Shown here: piece by piece, positions 8,097-16,731 of the stretch
Numbering within the stretch: position 1 is the first letter of the stretch
How the letters are laid out: each line of letters starts with the position of its first letter
Source: DASUPK01 sp963695675
Lineage (GTDB): Bacteria; Actinomycetota; Thermoleophilia; Solirubrobacterales; 70-9
Assembly: GCA_963695675.1 (NCBI GenBank)
Contig: CAVOGY010000007.1
Location: forward strand, 868,001-932,000
Direction of reading: 5' to 3'
Length of the DNA: 64,000 nucleotides
Notes under the pieces: model-generated
What the model saw: the letters and a program-made list of their open reading frames with translations, nothing else
Databases searched by the model: none
Told to the model about the DNA's origin: nothing
Position numbers and translations under genes: made by a program

Positions 8097-8498
8097 GTGC
8101 CGCCGCAGCCCGCCTACACCGAGCTCGCCGAGCGCGGTTACCGCGCCTGGAACGAGGACGACCTCGAGGCGCTGCTCGCCATCTGCCATCCCGAGGTCGA
8201 GTACCACACCAGCGGGGTCTTTCCCGGGTTGGAGCCGGTCTACCGGGGCAAGGACGGGATGAGGCGCTGGTGGGACACGTTCCACGAGCCCTGGAAGCAG
8301 ATCCAGGCGATCCCGGAGCGAATCGCCCAGCGGCCCGACGGCGTGGCCGTCCTGATCCGCTTCGCGGGGACCGGTCGACACGGGATCGAGACCACGATGC
8401 AGTTCATCAACACGATCGAGGTCCGGGACGGCCTCGCCTATCGGTTCGATTCACGGCCGCCGACCGATGAGGCGATCAGCGAGCTCGGGCTCGGCTGA
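8097..8498 (+). CDS. SnoaL/NTF2-like protein
   Basis: A 133-aa protein of the NTF2-like cone fold: N-terminal helix ERGYRAWNEDDLEALLAICH, then PEVEYHTSGVFPGL, RRWWDTFHEPW and a final strand MQFINTIEVRDGLAYRFD. These are typical of SnoaL-like proteins, which include isomerases, hydrolases and non-enzymatic binders. The GTG start follows a TAGTTC element by 6 nt with no Shine-Dalgarno, as for other probably leaderless genes here. Its role in the lipid block is unknown. Confidence 0.85.
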   Translation: MPPQPAYTELAERGYRAWNEDDLEALLAICHPEVEYHTSGVFPGLEPVYRGKDGMRRWWDTFHEPWKQIQAIPERIAQRPDGVAVLIRFAGTGRHGIETTMQFINTIEVRDGLAYRFDSRPPTDEAISELGLG

Positions 8499-8507
8499 GG
8501 ACTCGGC

Positions 8508-8864
8508 TCAGCTCAGGCCGAGCTCGGTGTCCTCGTCGGGGTCCTCGGTGGGCTGGGTATTGAAGTTCGAGGCCCAGTCGTCCATGCCGCCGTCGACGGG
8601 GACCGCATCGTAGCCGCGTGCGCTCAGGTCCTCGGCGGCCCGGACCGCCAGCTTCCCGTTCTTGGCGATCACCATCAGGCGCGCGCCGTCCTCGAGCCGG
8701 TCGGTCCGATCGGAGGCGTTGCCGCCCTCCGGGAAATGGATCGCTCCAGGCACGTGCCCCTTGCTCCACTCCTCCTTCGAGCGGACGTCGACGGCGACGG
8801 CGTCCCCGCGGGCGACCTCCTGCCGTGCATCCTCCACGCTCACCTTCTTGGCGTCCGATGCCAT
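8508..8864 (-). CDS. Rhodanese-like protein lacking the active-site cysteine
   Basis: A 118-aa single rhodanese domain: DAVAVDVRSKEEWSKGHVPG and AIHFPEGG at the start and GYDAVPVDGGMDDWAS near the end match the fold. The active loop, normally CxxGxR, reads MVIAKNGKLAVRAA, with Ala in place of Cys, so it is unlikely to transfer sulfur. ATG 8864 was chosen as the start of homology, preceded by GGAGCG. It is divergent from the MoxR gene. Inactive rhodanese domains often act as binding or regulatory modules. Confidence 0.85.
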   Translation of the reverse strand: MASDAKKVSVEDARQEVARGDAVAVDVRSKEEWSKGHVPGAIHFPEGGNASDRTDRLEDGARLMVIAKNGKLAVRAAEDLSARGYDAVPVDGGMDDWASNFNTQPTEDPDEDTELGLS

Positions 8865-8919
8865 CGCGCTCCGTGTACCCGTGCCTGCGGCGCTCCAATC
8901 CGGGTATTGGGGCGGTGCG

Positions 8920-8925
8920 TACCAT
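8920..8925 (+). promoter_or_regulatory. -10 box of a probable leaderless promoter (MoxR operon)
   Basis: TACCAT, a TANNNT match, is followed by 6 nt and then ATG 8932. There is no Shine-Dalgarno site, so transcription would begin at or next to the start codon. Confidence 0.5.
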
Positions 8926-8931
8926 GGAGCG

Positions 8932-9885
8932 ATGGCCATGACGCCGAGGTTGGATCCGACGGAACTGGCGGATATCGGCGCGCGGCTGGCGGAGAACATC
9001 TCACGGGCGGTGAAGGCGCCCGATCGCGTCGTCCGGGACCTGATCGTCGCCCTGCTCGCCGACGGCCACGTGCTGATCGAGGACGCTCCCGGGGTCGGCA
9101 AGACCGCGCTCGCGCGCGCCCTCGCCCGCTCGCTGGAGGCCGACTATGCCCGGGTGCAGTGCACCTCGGACCTGCTGCCGGCGGACCTGGTCGGCACCAA
9201 CGTCTTCAACCAGCGCGAGTCCCGCTTCGAGTTCCATCCGGGGCCGGTCTTCGCCAACGTCGTGCTCGTCGACGAGATCAACCGGGCGTCTCCGAAGACC
9301 CAATCGGGTCTCCTCGAGTGCATGCAGGAGCGCCAGATCACCATCGATGGCACCAAGCACGAGCTGGCGCGCCCCTTCGTGGTGCTCGCCACGCAGAACC
9401 CGGCCGAGTACGAGGGGACCTACCCGCTGCCGGAGGCCGAGCTCGACCGATTCATGGTGCGGGTGACGCTCGGCTACCCGCCAATCCGGGGCCGAGGCGT
9501 CGATGCTCGCCGAGCACGCCGACCGCGATCCCGGTCGAGGAGCTCGGGCCGATCGCCGACGTGAGCGCCGTGCGCGCGGCCCAGGCGGCGCTCGCCGGCG
9601 ATCGAGGGAACTGAGGCGCTGCGCCGCTACGTGGTCGCGATCTGCGATGCGACCCGAGCGGACGAGAGGATCGAGCTCGGGGCCAGTCCACGCGCCGGCC
9701 TGATGCTGTTTCGCGCCTCCAAGGCGCTCGCCGCCCTGGAGGGGCGGGACCACGTCCTGCCGGACGACGTCCAGGAGCTGGCGCCATCCGTCCTCTCCCA
9801 CCGGCTGCTGCTCTCCTACGAGGTCGACGGGGACCAGCGCGAGGCGGTGATCCGCGAAGCGGTCGACCGCGTCCCCGCGCTCTGA
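8932..9885 (+). CDS. MoxR family AAA+ ATPase (reading frame broken by three +1 shifts)
   Basis: A MoxR AAA+ ATPase of about 316 residues once frames are joined. Walker A is PGVGKTALARALA (about residue 53), Walker B is VVLVDEINRASPKTQ (about 112), and sensor 1 is VVLATQNPAEYEGTYPLPEA. The C-terminal lid has IELGASPRAGLMLFRASKA and DDVQELAPSVLSHRL. The frame shifts by +1 near 9491, 9533 and 9602, all at G/C runs, and returns to the original frame, which fits three inserted bases. MoxR proteins act as chaperones, here with the DUF58 and transglutaminase partners immediately downstream (2 nt gap). A true pseudogene is less likely given conservation on both sides. Confidence 0.88.
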
Positions 9886-9886
9886 G

Positions 9887-11014
9887 ATGGAGGCGGCACG
9901 GGAGGCCGGCTCGCCGCGGGCCCCCGCGACCGCAGCGCTCGGCATCGCCTTTCTGTTCGCTGGGCTGGGCTTCGGCCTGACCGCGGCGCTTGTCTGCGGG
10001 ATCGCGCTCCTCACCCTCGCCATTGGCGCGGTGGCGTGGGTCGAGCTTGCGAGCCTGGGCGGGCGCCTGGAGCGGCTACCCGGGCCGGGGCGGCTCGAGG
10101 AGAGCGAGCCCTACCACCTTCGGATCCGGCTGCGGCGGACTCTGCTTCCGCCTCCCGGCGGGGAGCTCATGGACCCCCTGCTCGACCGGAGCGTTCCGGT
10201 CGGCCCGCGGTGGCCGCGCCACCTCGAGCGCGAGGTCTGGCTCGAGAGCCCGGGACGCGTCCGGCTCGACGCCGCTCGGCTGATCGTCCGAGATCCGCTG
10301 GGCCTCTGGCAGCGCCGCCTCGAGTCGGGCCGCGTGGACGACCTGGTCGTGCTGCCCCGCATCGACCCGGTTCGCTGGATCGGCCCTGGCGCCGAGCCGC
10401 GCGGCCAGTCGCCCGGCTCCGGCCGCGCCAGCGACGCCACGTCGCCGAGGGGCGGGCTCGCCCAGTTCGAGGTGGACGGTCTGCGGCCGTACCGCGACGG
10501 CAGTCCCGCCTCGCGGATCCATTGGCCGGCCGTGGCTCGCACCGGTGAGATGATCGAGCGCCGCCTGGTCGCCGGCGGCGAGCCCAGGCCCCTCGTCGTC
10601 TTCGATCCTCGCGGCGGGACCGACCCCAGCCACCGGGAGCGGGCGATGCGCGCCGCCGCCTCGCTCTGCGTCGAGCTCGGCCGTTCCGGCGGCTGTGACC
10701 TGTTGCTCCCGGGCGAGCGCCGCCCGCTCACCATCGACCCGGCCCTCCGGTCCTGGCCCGAGGCACACGTCAGGATCGCGGTGTCGGACACACGAGCGGG
10801 CCCCCCGCTCCCCTCGGGGTTGAGCGGCGCCGCGGTGCTCTGGGTGACCGCCGGGGGAGCTTTGCCGGCGTCGGTGCGGCGGCTCCGTCCCGGCAGCTTC
10901 CTGATCACGCCAACCGGGTCCCGCCGCGCCGCAGTGTTCAGGGTGTCGGGTTGCTTCGCTTATCCGGCCGCCGCGGCGAGCGAGCGGCGGCCGCGGCACC
11001 GGGCGGCCGCATGA
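9887..11014 (+). CDS. DUF58 domain-containing protein
   Basis: A 375-aa protein with one or two N-terminal membrane helices (about residues 18-60) and the DUF58 core around residues 190-270. The hallmark DGLRPYRDGSPASRIHWPAVA and a von Willebrand-like LVVFDPRGG are present. DUF58 proteins are almost always encoded between a MoxR ATPase and a transglutaminase, as here, and are thought to act in cell envelope or complex assembly. The stop overlaps the next ATG by 4 nt. Confidence 0.9.
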   Translation: MEAAREAGSPRAPATAALGIAFLFAGLGFGLTAALVCGIALLTLAIGAVAWVELASLGGRLERLPGPGRLEESEPYHLRIRLRRTLLPPPGGELMDPLLDRSVPVGPRWPRHLEREVWLESPGRVRLDAARLIVRDPLGLWQRRLESGRVDDLVVLPRIDPVRWIGPGAEPRGQSPGSGRASDATSPRGGLAQFEVDGLRPYRDGSPASRIHWPAVARTGEMIERRLVAGGEPRPLVVFDPRGGTDPSHRERAMRAAASLCVELGRSGGCDLLLPGERRPLTIDPALRSWPEAHVRIAVSDTRAGPPLPSGLSGAAVLWVTAGGALPASVRRLRPGSFLITPTGSRRAAVFRVSGCFAYPAAAASERRPRHRAAA

Positions 11015-13296
11015 GCGCGCTCGCCCCATCGCGCCCGCAGCGGATCGAGCTGGTCTGCTTCGCGGCCCTCGCGGCCTTGGCCTCGCTGCAATGGGCGTCG
11101 CTGGTCGCCGACCCCCCGACCGGGCGGGTGACCCTCGCCGTCGTGCTGGCCACGGGCGCAGGCGCCGCACTCGCCGCGATCGCGCGCCTGCGGCTCGCTC
11201 GCCCGGCTCGGTGGGCGCTGGCCGCCGCTGCCGTCCTGTGCGCCCTCTGCCTCGGGCTGGTGTTCGTCGGCCTGCCGGCGCGGCTGCTGCTGCCGGGCAA
11301 CTGGGGTGAGCTGAGCTCGAACGTCGATCGCAGCCTCAACGGGCTCACCGACGTCCCGGTGCCCTACGCGGGGGCGGACACATGGACCCGCCTGGTGATC
11401 CTGCTGGCTGCGCCGCTGATGGTGGGAGCGGCGGCCTTCGCGGCGTTCTGGCCGACCCGGCGGCGCGCGGCCGGCCGGATCTGCGCGCTCGTGCTGCTCG
11501 TCGCCCTCTACCTCGTCGCGGTCGCCTGGGCGAGGCCCGGCCGGCAGCTCGCCGGTGGCGCCCTACTGGTGATCCTGGTCTGCGCCTGGCTCTGGCTGCC
11601 GGGGATCGAGCCCGGTAGGCGCCCCGCGAGCACTTTCGCGGTCGCCGCGGCCGCCTTGGTGGCGCTGCCCGCGACGGCGCTCGTCGATCCCGGCCGAGCC
11701 CTGATCGACTACAGGCACTGGGACCTGCTCAGCGCCAACGGGGTCAGCTTCCGCTGGGACCAGAGCTACGGCCCGCTGAGCTGGCCCCAGAAGGGAACTC
11801 TCCTGCTCGAGATCGCGAGCGACAAGATCCACTACTGGAAGGCGACCAACCTCGACAGCTTCGACGGGGTGCGCTGGATGCGCTCCGCCGCCCCGAGCAC
11901 CGAGCCCGCCCTCGGCGAGCCCCTCAAGTTCCACCCGAAGGGCACCGATCCGAGCCCGGATTCGGAATGGGTGGACCGGATCAACCTGGACGACCGGGGC
12001 CTGAGCAGCGACCTCGCGATCGGCGCCGGGACCGTCCTCTCGCTGCGCCGGACCGAGGCCACGCCCTCGCCGGACGGGGTCTGGGAGATGAACCACGAGC
12101 TCCGCCCCGGCAACTCCTACACGGCGCTGGTCTATGACCCGAAGCCGACCCCTGCCGAGATGGAGACGGCCGGCACGGACTACCCGGCGGAGGCAGGGCG
12201 GTACGTCTCCTTCACCCTCTCGGGGGGCCCGGGCGGCCCGATCTCGGTGGAAGTGCCGTTCTGGGGCCGCTCCGGACCGACGTCGATCACTGACCAGGTG
12301 CGGGGAAGCCCCTACGAGCCGATGTACTCGCTTGCTCGCACCCTCGCGGCCGGCGCGGCCACGCCGTACGACGCCGTGAGCCGAATCGAGCTGTACCTGC
12401 GCCAGCACTACACCTACCGCCAGGACGTCCCCAACCACGCCTACCCGCTGCCGGCCTTCCTCTCCGAGGATCGTGCCGGCTACTGTCAGCAGTTCTCGGG
12501 CACGATGGCCCTGATGCTGCGGATGCTCGGCATCCCGAGCCGCGTGGCCACCGGATTCGCGCCGGGCGGCCGCGACCCGGAACACGGCAACTTCCTGGTC
12601 GATGACACCGACGCGCACGACTGGGTCGAGGTCTTCTTCCCCGGGATCGGGTGGGCGACGTTCGAGCCGACGCCGCCTTCAGCACCCGCGGCCTCTCAGC
12701 TCGACGACAACTCGCTCGGGGTGAGCGGAACGACCCCCACCGTGGACAAGGTATCCCTGCAGGACGTGCCGGACACGCCGGGCACGGACGCGCCGACGCC
12801 CAAGCCCACAGCGGGCGCGGCGGGCCCTCAGTCCGCGCCCGCGTCGGGGCCCGCGACGCTGACGCTGGTGGGATTCGGCGTCGCCGCGGCGGCGTTGGCG
12901 CCCTTCGCTCTATACCTCTATCGCAGTGGGCGGAGAGGTCGCCTCGCCCCCGGCGCCCTGGCCGATGCCGAGCTGCGCGAGCTCGATCGGGCGCTCGCCG
13001 GGCTGGACTCACCGCTGCCCCCCGGTACGACGCTCCTTCGGGCAGAGAACCGGCTCGCTGACTTCGCTGGCCCGGCCGCGGCAGGCTACGCCGCCAGGCT
13101 CAGGAACCGCCGCTACCGGGACCCGGCCGCCGAGCCTCCGGGGGTGACCGAGCGCCGGGCGCTGCGGCAGGCGTTGCTGCGGGCAGCAGGCTGGCGCTCG
13201 GCCCCGCGGGTGCTGCTCGCGATCCCTCCGGGCGGACCCGCTATTCGCCGTAGGGCGCGCGCGGGTTCGACGACCAGCCAGGCCGGCGCGCAGTAG
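11011..13296 (+). CDS. TgpA-type membrane transglutaminase-like protein
   Basis: A 761-aa protein: about six N-terminal membrane helices (residues 15-230), a long extracytoplasmic region, a transglutaminase core, a Pro/Thr/Ala linker, a last membrane helix (about 610-635) and a cytoplasmic DUF4129-like tail ending in Arg-rich residues. The catalytic set is visible: Cys in EDRAGYCQQFSGTMALML (about residue 492), His in DAHDWVEVFF (about 536) and an acid in WATFEPTPP. ATG 11011 overlaps the DUF58 stop. With MoxR and DUF58 it forms a standard three-gene envelope unit. Confidence 0.92.
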   Translation: MSALAPSRPQRIELVCFAALAALASLQWASLVADPPTGRVTLAVVLATGAGAALAAIARLRLARPARWALAAAAVLCALCLGLVFVGLPARLLLPGNWGELSSNVDRSLNGLTDVPVPYAGADTWTRLVILLAAPLMVGAAAFAAFWPTRRRAAGRICALVLLVALYLVAVAWARPGRQLAGGALLVILVCAWLWLPGIEPGRRPASTFAVAAAALVALPATALVDPGRALIDYRHWDLLSANGVSFRWDQSYGPLSWPQKGTLLLEIASDKIHYWKATNLDSFDGVRWMRSAAPSTEPALGEPLKFHPKGTDPSPDSEWVDRINLDDRGLSSDLAIGAGTVLSLRRTEATPSPDGVWEMNHELRPGNSYTALVYDPKPTPAEMETAGTDYPAEAGRYVSFTLSGGPGGPISVEVPFWGRSGPTSITDQVRGSPYEPMYSLARTLAAGAATPYDAVSRIELYLRQHYTYRQDVPNHAYPLPAFLSEDRAGYCQQFSGTMALMLRMLGIPSRVATGFAPGGRDPEHGNFLVDDTDAHDWVEVFFPGIGWATFEPTPPSAPAASQLDDNSLGVSGTTPTVDKVSLQDVPDTPGTDAPTPKPTAGAAGPQSAPASGPATLTLVGFGVAAAALAPFALYLYRSGRRGRLAPGALADAELRELDRALAGLDSPLPPGTTLLRAENRLADFAGPAAAGYAARLRNRRYRDPAAEPPGVTERRALRQALLRAAGWRSAPRVLLAIPPGGPAIRRRARAGSTTSQAGAQ

Positions 13297-13353
13297 CTCG
13301 CCTCGCATCACCCCTCTCATGAAGTTCTTAGGCGATCGCGCCAGCATGGGCTC

Positions 13354-14025
13354 GTGCGGGTACTGGTCGTAGACGACGAGCCTCAGCTCCGCCGCGCCCT
13401 CGAGCGCGCCCTGAAGCTCGAGGGCTATGACGTCGAGCTGGCCGCGGACGGCGAGCAGGCCCTCGGCTCCGTTGTCAGCACGTCGATGGACGCCATCGTC
13501 CTGGACGTGCTGATGCCGAGGCGCGACGGCCTGGAGGTCTGCCGTGAGCTGCGCGCGCGAGGCGACCACACTCCGATCCTGATGCTGACCGCCCGGGACG
13601 CGGTTCAGGACCGGGTGGACGGCCTCGACGCGGGCGCGGATGACTACGTCGTCAAGCCGTTCGCCCTGGAGGAACTGCTCGCCCGCCTGCGCGCGCTGCT
13701 GCGCCGGACGAACGGCGACGCCTCCGAGCAGCTTGCTTACGCGGACCTCACTCTCGACCCAGCCACCAGGGAGGTTCACCGAGGCGAGCGACCCATCCAG
13801 CTCACGAAGACCGAATTCGCGCTGCTCGAGCACCTGATGCGCCACCCGCGCCTCGTGCTCAGCCGCTCCCAGCTCTTCGAGGCGGTCTGGGGGTACGACT
13901 TCGGACCGCGGTCGAACTCGCTCGAGGTCTACGTCGGCTACCTGCGCCGCAAGACCGAGGAGGGCGGCGAGCCACGGCTGATTCAGACGGTGCGCGGGGT
14001 CGGGTACTCGCTGCGCGAGAAGTGA
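13354..14025 (+). CDS. OmpR/PhoB family response regulator (MprA-like)
   Basis: A 223-aa response regulator. The receiver domain covers residues 1-115, with VLVVDDEPQLRR, phosphoacceptor Asp in AIVLDVLMPRRDG (about residue 50) and the KPF loop in ADDYVVKPFALEELLAR. The winged-helix domain follows, with FEAVWGYDFGPRSNSLEVYV and IQTVRGVGYSLRE. It overlaps the histidine kinase start by 4 nt, so the two are coupled. The pattern resembles MprA/TcrA regulators of actinobacteria. A CTTAGGCG element lies about 25 bp upstream of the GTG. Confidence 0.94.
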   Translation: MRVLVVDDEPQLRRALERALKLEGYDVELAADGEQALGSVVSTSMDAIVLDVLMPRRDGLEVCRELRARGDHTPILMLTARDAVQDRVDGLDAGADDYVVKPFALEELLARLRALLRRTNGDASEQLAYADLTLDPATREVHRGERPIQLTKTEFALLEHLMRHPRLVLSRSQLFEAVWGYDFGPRSNSLEVYVGYLRRKTEEGGEPRLIQTVRGVGYSLREK

Positions 14026-15494
14026 GCCTCCGCCGCCGGCTCGCGCTGCTCTCGGCGCTGGCGGTCGCCCTGACCGTTGTGCTCGCCTCGGTCCTGGTCT
14101 ACACCCTGGTTCGTGGCCGGCTGCGAAGCGACGTCGACAACGATTTGCGCGACCAGGCGAACCGCGTCGCCCAGCGCTTCGAGACCGGGCCAATGCCGAT
14201 CGGAGGGGCTGCGGGCGCACCGCAGGTGGCCGGCCCGCGAGCCGGTACAGCCTTCCCGCCCGGGGCTGCTACCGCCCCACCCGGCAACGCCAAGAATGAG
14301 CGGGTGGAGCGAGGCGAGCAGCTCGAGCTCGCGCTGCCGCCGCCCGACCCAGGCGGTCCCACCGCCCTCGCCCAGCTGATCTCGTCGAACGGAGCGGTCA
14401 TCACCGAGCCGAGCTCCATCCGGATCCCGGTGTCGAGCGCCGACCGAACCCTGGCGGCGAACGGCGGGGAGCCGAGGATCGAGGACGCGAAGGCCGGCGA
14501 CACCTCTCTCCGCGTGCTGACGCAGCCACTGGCCGGCGGAACGGCGATCCAGGTGGCGCGTTCGCTCGAGGACACGAACCACACCCTCAACACCCTGATC
14601 ATCATCCTGGCTGTGGTGAGCGCGGGCGGCGTCGCGCTGGCGGCCGCGCTCGGACCGGTGGTGGCGCGAGCGGCGCTGGCACCCGCCGGGGAGGTCTCGG
14701 ACGCCGCCGAGAAGGTCGCCGAGACCCACGACCTCACTCACCGCATCGAGGTTCGCGGCGACGACGAGCTCGGCCGCCTCGCCGCCAGCTTCAACGAGAT
14801 GATGGCCGCGCTCGAGCGCTCCGAGGCCGCCCAGCGGCGCCTGGTCGCCGACGCTTCCCACGAGCTCCGCACGCCCCTCGCGACGCTGCGGACCAACATC
14901 GAGACGCTCGGTCGTGGCGACCGGCTCGACCCCGACGAGCGCAAGAGGCTGGTGGCGGACGTGACGCAAGAGCTGGAGGAGATGACCCAGCTGGTCGGCG
15001 ACGTGGTCGAGCTGGCGCGCGCGCCGGGACAGGATGCGATTGCCAGGCACGACGTGGCGCTGGACGAGCTCGCGCGCGACGCGATCGAGCGCGCCGAGCG
15101 GCGCGCGCGGGGAATCAGCTTCGAGCGGCACTTCCATCCGTCGCTGGTCCACGCGGACCCAGAGCGGCTCGGCCGGGCGATCTCCAACATGCTCGACAAC
15201 GCCACCAAGTGGAGCCCGCCGGGTGGCAGAGTCGAGGTGGACGTCGGCGAGGGGCGGGTCACCGTTCGCGACCACGGTCCGGGCTTTCCGGAGGGTGAGC
15301 TCGACAAGATCTTCGACCGCTTCTGGCGTGCCGATGAGGCGCGTGGCAAGCCGGGCTCCGGGCTGGGCCTCGCAATCGTGCAGCGCGTAGCCGAGGAACA
15401 GGGCGGGAGCGCCCGCGCCTGGAACGCGGCCGACGGGGGTGCCGTGGTCAGGCTGGAGCTGCCCGAGCTGCCCGCCGCGACCGAGCTGACCTGA
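14022..15494 (+). CDS. Sensor histidine kinase (MprB-like)
   Basis: A 490-aa membrane histidine kinase. An N-terminal helix (about 8-30), an extracytoplasmic sensor region of about 160 residues rich in Pro/Gly/Ala, and a second helix (about 185-210) are followed by a HAMP region and HisKA with DASHELRTPLATL (His about 281). The ATPase domain has the N box MLDNATKWSPPG, the G1 box VRDHGPGF and the G2 box GKPGSGLGLAIVQR. Partner of the response regulator immediately upstream. Its 3' end overlaps the convergent PucR gene by 47 bp. Confidence 0.94.
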   Translation: MSLRRRLALLSALAVALTVVLASVLVYTLVRGRLRSDVDNDLRDQANRVAQRFETGPMPIGGAAGAPQVAGPRAGTAFPPGAATAPPGNAKNERVERGEQLELALPPPDPGGPTALAQLISSNGAVITEPSSIRIPVSSADRTLAANGGEPRIEDAKAGDTSLRVLTQPLAGGTAIQVARSLEDTNHTLNTLIIILAVVSAGGVALAAALGPVVARAALAPAGEVSDAAEKVAETHDLTHRIEVRGDDELGRLAASFNEMMAALERSEAAQRRLVADASHELRTPLATLRTNIETLGRGDRLDPDERKRLVADVTQELEEMTQLVGDVVELARAPGQDAIARHDVALDELARDAIERAERRARGISFERHFHPSLVHADPERLGRAISNMLDNATKWSPPGGRVEVDVGEGRVTVRDHGPGFPEGELDKIFDRFWRADEARGKPGSGLGLAIVQRVAEEQGGSARAWNAADGGAVVRLELPELPAATELT

Positions 15495-16653
15495 GCGCCA
15501 ACTCCAGCTCGAAGCGTGCGTCCGGGTCCTCGAGCTGATCGCCGAACAGCTCGCGCAGACGTGTGAGGCGATAGCGGATGGTCTGCGGGTGCAGGTGCAG
15601 TGCCCGCGCCATCGCGGCGGCGTTGCCGCCGTGCTGGACGAAGGCCAGGGCCGTCTCCTCCATCCGAGTGCGTCCAGCCGGGGTGAGCTCGGCAAGCGGC
15701 GCGAGCCGGCGCTCGGCGAGCCGGTCCGCCAGGCCGCTTGACTCGAAGACCAGCAGCTCGGCAAGATGGTCCTCGGCGAGTATCGGGCCTGGTCCCTCGA
15801 GCACTCCCGCCTCACCGGCGCGCAGGGCCGCCTTGGCCAAGCTCCATGCGGACCGGAGCTCACGGCGCGGGACCGTGGGACCGAGAGCCGCGGTGACCGA
15901 CTCGGCCGCGCTCCGGAGCTCCGCCGCCCGGCTCGGGCTCGCCGCGCCCGACACGAGTGCGCAGCCCACCCCATCCACCGAACCGACCAGTGCGTCGGCG
16001 GGAAGGCGGCGTCCGACCCGGGCCAGGTCAGCCTCCGGCACGGCGAGCGGCGCCGCACTGCGGGCGAGCCTCCAGCCGGCGGCCTGCGCCGCGGCCCGTG
16101 CCTCCCCCTCCTCCGCGGCCGGGTCCCGCAGCAGCAGCGCCAGCAGCTCGCGGCGGCGGCGCTGGCGCTCACCCTCCTGCTCGCGCTGCGCCTGCGCGTA
16201 GCCTTCGACCGAGTCGGCCGAAAGCTCGTCGATGTAGGCGAAGATCGCCTCGGCGAGGAGGCCAAGGTGCTCGGGGTCCACCCCGTGGCGTCGGGCGGCG
16301 GCGGAGACCCGCCGCCAGGCGACCCTCGCGCCCACGCGGTAGGCGGACTGCAGGGCGTCCAGGGTCCTCCCCTCCCTCAGCTCGCCCCTGCCCAGGCCGA
16401 CGTAGACGTCGCGCCCGGGCTCCCGGCCGGAATCCGGGTCGCGAATCAGGGCGACGAACTGGCGCAGCGCCTCGCTGACGCCGGTGCGGATCGCCACCCC
16501 GAAGGCGCCCTCGAGCGGGCGGGCGTATTCGGGGACCTCGCGGGCGATCGTGGCCAGGATCTCCTCGGTCGCCTCGGGGAGCTCCGGCTCAATCGCATCG
16601 GCGAGCTCCGCCGGAAGGGCGTGCCACGGTTCCTGCTGGGAGTTTTTTGTCAT
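15448..16653 (-). CDS. PucR/CdaR family transcriptional regulator
   Basis: A 401-aa regulator. The N-terminal half (about 1-170) is the helical sensory region seen in actinobacterial PucR proteins, with REVPEYARPLEGAFG and RTLDALQSAYRVGARVAWRR. The middle is a GGDEF-like/CdaR region. The C-terminus carries the HTH_30 domain: TALAFVQHGGNAAAMARALHL, then HPQTIRYRLTRLRELFG (about 330-385). Such proteins usually activate purine, amine or lipid genes. The start codon lies within an inverted repeat (16647-16664), which suggests autoregulation, and the gene is divergent from the desaturase. Confidence 0.9.
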   Translation of the reverse strand: MTKNSQQEPWHALPAELADAIEPELPEATEEILATIAREVPEYARPLEGAFGVAIRTGVSEALRQFVALIRDPDSGREPGRDVYVGLGRGELREGRTLDALQSAYRVGARVAWRRVSAAARRHGVDPEHLGLLAEAIFAYIDELSADSVEGYAQAQREQEGERQRRRRELLALLLRDPAAEEGEARAAAQAAGWRLARSAAPLAVPEADLARVGRRLPADALVGSVDGVGCALVSGAASPSRAAELRSAAESVTAALGPTVPRRELRSAWSLAKAALRAGEAGVLEGPGPILAEDHLAELLVFESSGLADRLAERRLAPLAELTPAGRTRMEETALAFVQHGGNAAAMARALHLHPQTIRYRLTRLRELFGDQLEDPDARFELELALRSARSRRAARAAPA

Positions 16654-16664
16654 CTGGATGACAA
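16647..16664. promoter_or_regulatory. Inverted repeat over the PucR start codon
   Basis: TTGTCAT, four bases, then ATGACAA: perfect 7-bp arms. The PucR ATG (complement of 16651-16653) falls in the left arm. Bound protein here would block both transcription and translation starts, so it is a good candidate autoregulatory operator. Confidence 0.55.
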
Positions 16665-16675
16665 GAAATAACCTG

Positions 16676-16701
16676 AAGAGTTGGCTTTCAGCCTAACTCT
16701 T
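16676..16701. promoter_or_regulatory. Long inverted repeat in the desaturase promoter region
   Basis: AAGAGTTGGCT, TTC, AGCCTAACTCTT: 11 of 12 positions pair, with one bulged A. It is located 18 bp upstream of the TACTCT -10 box (16719-16724) of the desaturase, roughly over the -35 region, which suits a repressor such as a fatty acid sensor. It could also be the second site of the neighbouring PucR regulator. Confidence 0.5.
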
Positions 16702-16718
16702 ATGGCGACGGCGTGCGC

Positions 16719-16724
16719 TACTCT
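16719..16724 (+). promoter_or_regulatory. -10 box of a probable leaderless desaturase promoter
   Basis: TACTCT followed by 7 nt and ATG 16732, with no ribosome binding site. This spacing supports ATG 16732 over the upstream in-frame ATG at 16702. Confidence 0.5.
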
Positions 16725-16731
16725 GCCGCCG

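Noticed and set aside
9503..9703. Separate small gene in the middle of MoxR
   Set aside because: It is the middle MoxR segment read in a shifted frame; the next residues continue the AAA+ lid.
11563..12618. 351-codon reverse-strand frame within the transglutaminase gene
   Set aside because: No recognisable fold; the plus frame carries the Cys-His pair.
13983..16265. 760-codon reverse-strand open frame over the histidine kinase and the PucR gene
   Set aside because: Antisense shadow; its translation has Arg/Ser/Pro bias and no domain.
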